Shown here in pieces: positions 40,801 to 52,800 of a DNA stretch of 64,000 bases. The notes below the pieces were generated by a model. The model ran no database searches. It saw nothing but the letters and a program-made list of their open reading frames with translations, and was not told the DNA's origin. The position numbers and the translations under genes are program-made. The stretch's first letter is position 1. Each line of letters starts with the position of its first letter. The DNA comes from Eonycteris spelaea (lineage: Eukaryota; Chordata; Mammalia; Chiroptera; Pteropodidae): assembly GCA_003508835.1 (NCBI GenBank), contig PUFA01000072.1, positions 4,314,501 to 4,378,500 on the forward strand, given 5' to 3'.

Positions 40801-43800
40801 AAATAAATGAAAGTATCCTTAAAGAAAAAAGAAAAAATTGTGGTGAAGAAGTTTAAATTCCCCATGAAGTATGCAAATTGTTTTTCCATTTGTACTTTAA
40901 TACTATGTAATGAATACCAGGAGCGCTACTTACTTCTCAAAGCCTCTACATTTTCACCTTTCTTTCTGTACGTCTTCTGAATACCACTGATTCTGAAAAA
41001 CACCATCTTTTACTTTAAGAATTTAAAGCAATTTATAAATGTGTGTTTCCATGTGTACTATTATCAAATGTGTCATATTTTACAGGATAATAAGTACCTT
41101 CCTTAAAGACAACCACAGATAATTATAAAAGTATTTTTTAAAAAGTACAAGAGAAAAATATAGTATTCCTCTCCATTTAAAATGTCATTCATTCATTTTT
41201 CATGAGCAGCCTACTTCTAAAAACAAAGTGAGGCATGTGACTCAAGCAATGTATAGATTACTTTTCATCTTTGATATTTTTGTTTGCAATTAATAAAATA
41301 CTTGTTATATTAGGTAAGGGAGATTAAAAACAAAATACTATTTCACATCAGCATACATTTCAAACTGTCCATAAATGCAAAGTGATTTTCTCATTCTGCT
41401 TTAAATGTTTTACATAATTTTAAACAGGTAACAGTTTTATTAACGTTTGAATTTTACCGTTGAGAAGGCAGACCACTGGCCCACAGATTACATCCTATGG
41501 ACCTGACTCTTCCTAGTTTTTATACATTTTTCTTAAATTTAAAAAACAAATTATACTTCACATTTTCTTTCACTTTTATTTTTCTCTTTCTCATTACTTT
41601 TTAATTTGCTTTTGACTGATCTAGCAAGGCATAGTGATCAATTTCTTAGAAAATTAAACTGATATTCTAATTACGTGTCACAATACCTATAGCTCTATAA
41701 AATTAATGGAGGATAGTTTAATGTGTTATATAACTTAGACAATGTATCCTGAATAAAATTATAAAGTTAACATTTATTGTTTTAATCTACACAATGGAGA
41801 AAGTTTAAAACAACTTGCCTGTGTAAGCATTAATCAAAAATGATTCAATGAAACAAAATTTCAAACCTAGCAGCAACCTATTCTAAATGGTTGCAAAGAA
41901 AATAAAAAAGAAGTAGCCCTTAATACTATGTTTAAAAAACTGTAAATGTGTACCAAATCTCCAAAGATATCATACTCACATACATCATTTAAAAGACAGG
42001 ATTTAAATGTGGCATAGTCCATCAGTAGCTCTTATACCTAAATTACCAAAGATTAAATCATACCTTATGGCTTCTTTTCCTACAAATTCTGAAGAAACAG
42101 GCTCAACAATTTCACTAAAACTTATATTCCCATTTACATTGCCCTCTGATAACTCCTTATAATTTCTTTTGTTCTTGGACCAATATGATGGCTTCAGAAA
42201 ATATAAAGATGACCTCCGTAAACCAAATTCCCCTGAAAAATAAAAAAAAAAAATTAGTTATCCTAACAAATTATTTCTGAAAATGAGTTTTTAAATATAA
42301 AGGCATATAAGAAACATATAACAACCTAGATCTAAAGCTTAGACATAAAATTCTAAATAAATATTGTATAAAAAATAAGTTTTATTGACAAATAACTCAG
42401 TCCATAAATAGTCTCAGAGTTGCTGAGAGCGCACAGGAATGTGAAGGTGAGTAAAGTACGTTTTCTGCCCTAAAGGAACTTACACATTTATGACTACACA
42501 CATACCAAGTGGCTAAAACACAGCACAGAACATGAGGCGTGTCATGCTTAATACTAATAAGAGTTCTGAAAAGTTTCTATGTGGATGGGGAAATATCCTG
42601 AAGGCAAATGAATACCATGTTAGTAGGTGTTTGTTGTGAGGTTGTTATCTTGAAAACAGGCAGTATTTAGAAAAAATAAAAATAGTTTATAGAAAAGACT
42701 TTTTAGAATTAGGATAGTAACACAGAAGAACAGGACAGATATAGGAGACTTAGATATGGTAGACAGCAATCGTTGCCCACATAACATGTATCCATTTTCC
42801 CTTCTTCCTCTGGAAAAAAGACACTCCTCTTTTTTTTTAATATCCACTCCTCTCCTAGATGGCCACATGTTTCAAGGGATCTGATCCCAATTTCATAGAT
42901 TCTAATTGATCTAAGTAGTCCTTGGGATGCGTGGGTGACAGTATTGCTTCAGCTATAAGCAAATAACCAAGCAAACAGAAGCAAAGGGCTTAGTTCAGGA
43001 AAAGGTCCCCCTTTCTTCTAACTGGACATGAACAAAGATGCATAATAACACCCTGTAGCCATGAGAAGAGCAAATCCGCCAGACTCTGAGATAACAGATG
43101 GCAAAAGCATAGAGAAAGTGGGTCCCTGATGACCCAGTTGAGCATGTCAACCAACTTGAAATCCATCCTGTCTCTGGACTTCCTTTTAAGTAAAAGTTGA
43201 TGTTCTTCTTGTTTAAGCCAATCAGAAAGATTTTCTGTTACGAGTAGCTAAAAATAATATACCTCATATGCTGAAAATATGTTAAATATGTAGAGAACTA
43301 TACAAATGAATATTAAATACAGTAAAGAAGAGAGAATAATGAGAGATTAAATATGTAAAAGTACTATGAAGGATATTACGATGAATTTCTATGTAATTTG
43401 CCAGGGTATGCCCACCAGTTGAGAAGGTGATTAACTTGATTAAAGGGAACGGACAGACTCTTGAGGTAGGTACTTAATTAGACGGCAGGTATTGCAATGG
43501 TCTAGACTAATGCTAAACACAACTTTCTGCAATGATGGGAATGTCCTATATCTGTACTGTAGCATATGGTACCTAACAGCCATATGTAGCAACTGAGCAC
43601 CTGGAATGTGGTTTGTACTGAGGAAATGACTTGTAACTAAAAGTGTAATTCTAATTAATTTAAATTTTAAAAGCCGTACGAGTCTGGTGGTGCCATATAA
43701 AACAGTGCAGGTAAAGAACACAAACAAAAGTAATGAGGAACTCAAGGAGAAAAGTAAAGTGAGTACTGGATATTTAATATTTTAAATCTACAGAAAGTTG

Positions 43801-46800
43801 CTATAGATGCAGGATAGAAGATAAGGGAATGGTAGCAGATACAATATTGCTTCATAGTTTTGGAACTTAAAGGGTAAAATCATGAAACACTTTAGCTGAA
43901 AACAACTGATATAGGGAAGGACCCAGTTGAGAAGTTCAGTTAGGGCCTTAAGCTTTCAAAACAAACTACTCTCTTTTTACACAGCCTGCTTGTGTTCGCT
44001 AGTTAAGACAAAAGGCACAAACATACTTATTTAAAATTAAACTAAAAGCTTTTAATAATATGACTTGGGTACTCCAGTTAGGAAAAAAAAAATTAAAATT
44101 AACTTGACCCTATGTGGACAAAAAAAATAAAAATCTTTAAAGTAAATCCAGTAACTACCTGCATACCTGGAATGACTTGATCAAGATAAACAGCCAAAAG
44201 GACATAGAATATACTATTTAGTGCTAGCAAGGTAATAGTAATAATCAGAGGATATGGGCCTTCGGTCAAATTAGAAAATAAAGCACCTTCATTAAAATCT
44301 TCCAAATGCATGACCTGAAAAACAGAAACACCAACTTTATTATACAAAAATGGTAAAAATCAGCAAAAGCTAACACCACTTACTCATTATGTCGAAAATG
44401 ACCATAACCAAACTGGGCCTTTTAAACAGATTTAGACAGTCTACCAAATAATGTGAATTTATAAGAAAAACAATAAGAACTTTACCAAACTATAAGTTTA
44501 TCACAACAACCCTTTCCAATCATACTTTTAATGCTGTGCTTCTAAAACTAGTATACATCCACTCCTGAGGGATTTAATTCTAATGTTATGACTATCAAAT
44601 GAAATCCAGAATGATGTTAACACTAACTAGTGCAAACTAGTGCAACAAAAGGGTTATGGTCCACAAAGAAGTCAAACAAATGAAGCATTAGAAGATAAAA
44701 TTATGGTCAGCATCTTTCCAATATTGCAAAGGAAGAAGGTACTATAGTTAACACAATTACTAACATAAACGATTCACAGTAGATTTGTATAACAGTGCAA
44801 AAAGAAATGTACTAGAGGCTGACATCTCATTTATGTCCCAGATCTGCCACTAAGTGAGTAAACTTTAATTACACCATTTTGGAGTTCAGTCTCCTCGTCA
44901 AAAAACGAGATGAATTAAATGACACTGAAAGTCCCTTCCGCTCACAAGAAAAATCTATAATTCTATCTTCCTAAGTGAATGGAACTCAGTGGACTCCCAA
45001 AATGTGAAATGACAGCTCTCAGATCTCAAGTAATTAAAATTCATTTAACTCAATATTTACAAACAATCTATCTTAAGTCTCACAAATCAGAATATACTAT
45101 CCACAGACAACAAGAATAATCTCTTATATTACATAACTATGTTTTTCTTTACACATTAAAACTGTTACATAAAGCAGTTTTTTACAAGAATTTTTCCCTT
45201 AGAAACTGATAGCCCCTGTAAAGACTAATAAAAATCAAATTCATAAATCTAAATATTATTCAAGTTGAATGACAGTTGCATGAATCCCAGACCAACAAAA
45301 TCCACCAATCTACTTATTTCTCTACTACAGTCATAAAAAATTTGTTCTGCTTCACACATAATTTCCTCACAGACACAAAATTGAGATAAATTTACAAGTC
45401 ACAATGTAACCAGGCAATCGCATTAACAGATGCTTAAGCCAATGATTTCTAACAAATTGAGTTACCGCAGTGAAATGGACTGCTAAGGTATACTAAAGTG
45501 GGAAGTGGAAAACGTATAAACAGATAAGATAAATGAAAAACTTGAAAATGCAGAAAATATAAATGAAACCAACATAAAATGTATGCCAGTATTCAAATAT
45601 CATTTTTTTCTCATGTTGAAATTTACTTATACATTTTAATTTTTTTGCAAATTATAGGGAGTATTCATGGTAATATAACATGTTACACAGACTAGAGGCA
45701 AAAAATATATTTAATGAAAGAGAAATAAATATATAACCTACCTGTGCAATACCAATCAAAAAAGTACATTGACAGAAGGGACTTAAAAGCCACACTAATG
45801 ATTTGGGAAAACTTTCCAGGAGGACTATCAAAAGGCCAATAAATCCAAAAGCCACAGTAACTAAAAATTCTACTATTCCCACATGTTTTGACTTTTTAAA
45901 TAGAGGTGTCAGCATTAAAGCAAAAAATACCTACAAAATAAAAATATTAAGTTTAAGGTTCACATAGTCAAAATTATGAAAATAAAATTGTGAAAAGTTA
46001 TGGAAACAAAATTAAATTTTGCCTGTTAAAGAACTAAGTTATTTCCATTGGAAAATACATTAAAATACAATTAATTTCTAAATGTTATGATATTTTATTT
46101 TCATAGAAACAGTATATACATTTTAATACACTGACAAATATTAAAAACTGCGTATTATCTATATAATAGGCACATAATCCTCTGCACTACGAAAACCATA
46201 AACAGCAATGCGTTTCTGCAGTTAGTGTGTACACAGATGAACAAAACAATAAATCAACAAGCTTTTACATACAGAACCATTAAAGTTCATGTGTTAATAA
46301 GAAATAAATCCAGTCAAAAACCAGGCAATTATATAAAGAAGTATATGAGTTATATGTAAATTATGTTAAAGAGCCGAGGTGATAGTCAAAATATTTAACA
46401 ACTGGTACAGCAACAGCACATAAACCAATTAGAACAGAAACTGAAACCACTTAAAACAAAAGCTGGTCAATAAAAGCCCACATTCAGCCAATTTACCAAG
46501 AGTTGAATTTACAAAGAGGTATTTTTACACATCATCATCCTGAAATATAAATTAACTTGAAACAGTCAGGATTTCATGAAAGCAAAGGAACAAAAAGTCT
46601 AGTATGCACAATCTTAAATATACACGATTATATGAAGGTAGTAAAAGATCAGAGGAATTATATGTGAAATACATCATATGAAATCTGAGCCTATTCTGTA
46701 CCTTCCTAAAAATATGGAAGTGTGATGATACTATATGTAAGTCCTTTAATATCAGTAACCTAACAATCTGTTCTTCCTGGGAAATTGACTATAAGTAAAC

Positions 46801-49800
46801 CAAAGAATAACACTTTGCTATATTAATCAAATATTTTTACAGTTTTCATTCTCATTTTAAATTAAAATACTTACGGATGATAACCCATACAGGAAAAAAA
46901 GTAGAAATATCACTAGCAACTACTTCGAGGGAATAATGAAGAAGCTGTTGCAATGACTGCCATGAGAAGAGACATAAGAAAAATCAAACTGGTGTACAGA
47001 AGAACCCAGGAAAGCCTAAAATGTGAACGCAAATACATTTATGATTAAATGCACAGGCTTTCGCAGTTAAAAAAATCATTTTAAACAAAACTTCAGATTT
47101 ATTTCAGCCATTTTATTCTCAAAATTAGGTCAATCTATTCATTTCTGTGTATGTTCATATATTGAAAATTCATGTTCTTATAAGTAATTAAAAATATGGT
47201 ATTGGTTAAGTTATAGGTAAAGTATACTCTGATATAGAAATAAAATGGTAATTATCTTTCCGAGAGTCAAAAAAAAACTATAAATAGCAATTTATGATTG
47301 ATTTAAATCTAATACTTTCAAAAGTTTAATAATACATAACACTTTGATTTTCCTAAAATACAAAAGACCTTAATGACAATTTCCTTTATGGCATGTGTAC
47401 AATTAAACTCCTGATGGCTTATGGTACTTTAAACAATAAAGGCTACCTCACTGATCAACAACGTAATTACAACATGTTTACACATGAGATCAAAAGATCA
47501 ACAATGGATTCCCTATATTACTCAAAATTTCCCCTCAAATCAGGTCAATGGAATTGCTATAGTATTTAGTTTCATTTTATCTTCATTTTTCAAGGTAGTA
47601 GATCATGCTTTAATATATACTATCATAAAATCACTAAAAAGGGCTAAAGGATACCTAAGTTACCAAAATTGAATTCATTTTACAGAGGCAAAACAGGCAC
47701 TTCGAGCTACTGTTTCCTCACAAAATACTTTAAGAACCCAGATCATTTAAAAATTAATCACTACTAAAATGATAGAAGAAAAAAAAGGCGCAAAGAAAAC
47801 ATGTTATACAATGATCCCCCTTAGGTGAAGTGTTATAATTAATTGTTGTATTGGACTAATTTAACTTTGGGTGAACACACTAAGCAATATACATATGACA
47901 CATTATTGAACTGTACACTTGAAACTTACATAATTTTATTAACAATGTTACCCTAATAAATTTAAATATACATAATTATTTTAAAAAATCATAAAATGGG
48001 ACTATAATACCAACTCACATGCTTATTTACTTTTCTCCCTAAGTGTATTAACTTTTCTCCCAAAATGAGGTCAAAATACATTTTCTTACAACATAGTGGG
48101 AAAATTAAGAAAAATACATTTGTTACTTAGAAAAATACACACCTCTATAAAATTACAAAAATGCTGATAGGTCAAAGCTCACTTGTGAAAACATTTATTT
48201 TCATTTGTTTCTCTATGAATTATTTGTATATTTTCATCTTAATTCACACAAATAATTTTTTTGGAAAAAAGCCCATATACTACATACACAAACTTCAATC
48301 ATTTTTAACTAAATTTTTAATACATGTATATGCTATGATACTGGAGGACTATAATACGCAATTGTTTTCTAACTTTCCAAGATCTCATATATTCTATACA
48401 CTAAAAATATATACTGAACTACATGGAGCACACTTTGATTCAAACAAAATGTGGAATAAAATTTAAACATGTCCACATGCTTTCTGAATCCACTTTGCCC
48501 TGTTAAAATAATTGCAACCAATTGCTGAAGCTTGTTTACTAGTCTCAAATTCCAAGACAATCACTATAAGAAAACAGTACCTCTATTACCAAGTCAAGTG
48601 AATAACAAAATTTCAATTCTGAAGATTTGTATATTTAATATAATTATGAATCATACTGAATAATGAACTTATAACTTACCAAAAGGCAGTGTCATGAAGT
48701 CCCATTATCTTTAAAAACTCTTTTAACTTTTTCTCTTTTTCTGCCACAATATGAATTGCCAAAAAGTATCCAAAGGGTGAAAATGCTATAACCAAGTATA
48801 TTAAAATTACTCCTCGGGGAAAGGTATCGATTTCTACAACAGCAGTTTCTCCCATAATAACAGCTTTAGTGGACTCCAGCTCCTTCCACAGAGAAATATT
48901 GGTCTTCAACTATAATTTAAAAATGTAAATATGTTCAATTAATTTAGTGCTGATCACGGCCCCTAATAAAGTGTGACAAAAGTTGAGTCGATGACCTAGT
49001 ACAAATACATTGCTCAAGAATCTACACATCTGCAATAAAATGACTGACCCCAATGTCATGATAGAGTAGAATATTACTTTTATTCATTCTGGAAGCAAGA
49101 CCATAAAGTTTAAAGTATGAAGGTGAGAAGTAAATACCTGACAAAATAAAATAAAATAAAATTGCACAGTTAGCATCTTAAGCAGGCAAAATATGCATTT
49201 ATAAAATTGAGGAATTACGGAATGATTATTAGTATCATAAAAGAATGACTTTAAAAAGATTCTTTTAAATAGTATAATTAAGTAAGCAGTATATCCTTCT
49301 ATTGTTTTAAAATTTATATACACAGCACATATAGATTGAATAATAAAACTACGCCATATGTTACTTCTATCTAACATTCAATTAAACGTCTGAAATGAGA
49401 TCCGCTCTGTCTATTCATCCAGTCACTGGTCTGGGTTGCAGTGGCTAAGGTCTGCGGCTGAAACACAAACAAGTACTAAAACACAATCAATGTGGTAAGT
49501 CCGGTATTCACTGTCTTTACCTTGAACTTCTGTATTACTGCATTTACATATTATATACTCATAATGAGTTTATACCATGTTGTAAGAGTTTGTAAGACAA
49601 TTCTACATAAATCATCTCATTTAGTTCTCATAACAATGCTGTCAAGCAAAGCATTATTACCGTAGTTATTTTACTATGTAGTAGTCTAACAACTAACAGA
49701 AATAGGTCTTCTGTTCGAGGTCTCATATTCGTTTCTACTAAAATTTGAACCACTGGATCGGGTCTGAGCACGTCTTTAGAATGTAGCTTTAACAGTTACC

Positions 49801-52800
49801 CACAATCCTAGATGTATTATAGTATTAAAACACAGGCTTGGGAGCCAAAAAAACATTGTTTGAACCAGTTTTGCTAGTGATTAACTGAGTTTTGGAAAGT
49901 TATTTAACTTTGTGATTCAGTTTCACACATAAAATACATAATACAGCACCAATCTCATAGGATTGTTAAAGATTAAATGGGTCAATATAGTGCATAACTT
50001 AGAAAGAATGATTTGGCAAATAAGTGATAAATGTTTGTTAAAAAAATCTACTGCTAAGATTAAGATAATAAAGATATAACTTCTTTTTCTTAAAAGAGCT
50101 GTAAAAAGTTTTGTTTTTGTACATCTGACAACAGTCAAACCAAATCCTATTGTAAAGACTTAGGGCACATTGTTAAAATACTGTTTGTTCTTATGTTCCC
50201 TCCTTTACCATATTTACCTGTATAATGGCAGCATCTATAGATGCTTGTAAAACTGTGAACCCAGAGGACCAGAACTGAGCAGCTTCACATGATTTTGAAC
50301 AGCCAGCTATGGGGGAAAAATGTGAGACATAAGATTTTTCATGACTTACAAGTGCCTTCCTTTAAAGATAACATATGGAGGGTTACCAAAGTAATAAGAT
50401 TAATCAATCTCTCTAGGACCAAAGGAAATAAGCAATTGTCCTGTGAAGACAAATAATACTTATCACATTCTTATATGTTTATTTGAAATTTTTGAAATAA
50501 AATGTTACACGTGTTAGGATAACTAAATGATAAATGAATACAAACGGAATGAAAAAAAATAATTATAAACAGTTATCTAAAATAAGTCACTTTTCTGTTT
50601 TAAGGTAAGTCATTCTACAATAACTTAGCAGCTTCCACATGCAAGGACAAGTCCTGCTTAAGAGAACAGGAAAAAAATTTCTATGAGGGCTTTTTGGAAT
50701 CGAGTCACATATTCAGTACTTAGCATAATTATTTGACATTGCTCAACAAATGTTTGTGGTTGATAATATGTTTTTATAGGTTTAAGGATTGAAGGCTGTT
50801 TTCCATGTTTCAAACATAAAACTAATAAAGTTCGCTGGTGGAAAATCTTGAGGTTTTAAAGACATGTAATATATCATATGTGAAAACGATTACATGGAGG
50901 AAAAAAGATTTAGAAAGTCATACAATTCAAGATACATTTTCATTTTGTTGCTGTGATTTATATTATAAAAACGTATTAAAATAAAAATGGATGTTAAATT
51001 ATATTTTATATTATATAGATATAGAGGTAGATATGTGACTATACATACATATATTTTTTATGCTACACGGGACTGTTTTCTTATCTGAACAAATAAGCAT
51101 AGTCGAAAATGCCAATGTTTGACCCCACTAAATTTTGCATATGAACTAAGAGCAGCAAAAGCATAGATTTAACTGAATTTCAATAATTATATAGGGCTAT
51201 TTACCTCTTGAATCCATATAAACAAAAGATACTGGAATCATATCAGGAAAAAAACGAAGTTCGTAGGACATGAAGTCTTTGAAAACCACACCTACAAAGT
51301 TGTTGAACTTGGAAAGACTGGATGCTAGCAATTCTTTTTCATCTGCATATTCTTCGGTAATTATAACTATAAAATTATAACAATAGAGTTCACTCACAAA
51401 TTAAATATTTTACTATAATAAACCAAATTTGCCATTGTATTTATTTGATGAACATATTTTATTACTTTTGTTTTATGCTCTAGCTTAGAAAATACTTTCT
51501 AAAAATTCTAAAAACAGTGTGATTTTACAGACACTATTTCTTAACTGTCATTTGAGTACATAAATTGTGTCGGTGTAATACATGTTATTACTGGTAAAGT
51601 AGAATATATACTTATATGCACTATATGAGGTTCACTTATCTATCTCAAAGTAAAACTATCTAAAAAAAACTCCTTGATAAATGCGTGGATATTTTATTTT
51701 CAAATATTTCTCCTTATGAAGAAAATCCCATAACCCTTTTCAGGCACTAAATATGTATTTTAGTAATTGTTATGCAACTCTCCTTTGAATAAAAATTGCC
51801 ACTTAAACCCAATATTGCTTGTTCCTTCCGTAGGTCCTCTATAGAGAAAAAACCGTAATCATCATTTGGGTCCCTTCACATCAGATAATCCTAATTTTTA
51901 AATATTTTCTTGAAGTTCTATTTACAAGCAACTAGTTTTCACGACAGGAGCTCCAGAACATGCGGTGAAACGGAAGAACATAAGATGAGAACTTAACTTT
52001 ATTACTCATGAGCTGTGTGAGCACAGGTAAACAGTACATTCTTGGAACTTCGGCATCCTCATCTACAATACCTACCTGACTACACGCATGAAGATCAAAT
52101 GTAGTTACAAATAAGAAAATGCTTTTTAAATTATAAAGTACACTTAAATATTAATTATCATGAGTTTCCAGACTTTTAAGGTGAACGTGGGACTCCAGGA
52201 CTGATGTGAATAAAAAGGGTGTCAGTTCAACAAACTCCCAGTCAGGTTACTATGCATGTATGTGTATCTCACTTTCAGATAGTTTCGTTGTTAAATAGAC
52301 AGAACCTAAAAAAAACTAGATATTTTTCTACTATCTTGGCACCTAAATTAATACACACTGACTTGGATGTCTTTGCTGCGTATGCTTTTCTCCTTCTCAG
52401 AATTACCAATGAGTTTTGTTCTCGACCTTTCTGATAAGTTTTTTGAGTTGACATGCGAAATTCTTATAGCTATCCACGCTCCTTGCGCTTAATATGATAA
52501 ACCAACAAACATGTTACATATCAGTAACATATGTTTGATAAAAATATTAAATAGCAATAAGCCAGAAAGAAACCAAGGGGGAATAAGTTATTTATTTGGT
52601 TTCTGATTGTATGAACATCTTCTATTCAATGGCACATTATCCAATAATGTGATAATACATACTAATTATGAAGCTAATTACAACTATCCAACATAAGACA
52701 TGTTAATCTGTTATTTTCTACAATCCAGCATTTCATCAAATCATTCATCACAGTGTGAACACTGCTGTCACTTTCTCCAGTTCTTGCCTTAGGGTCTCTT

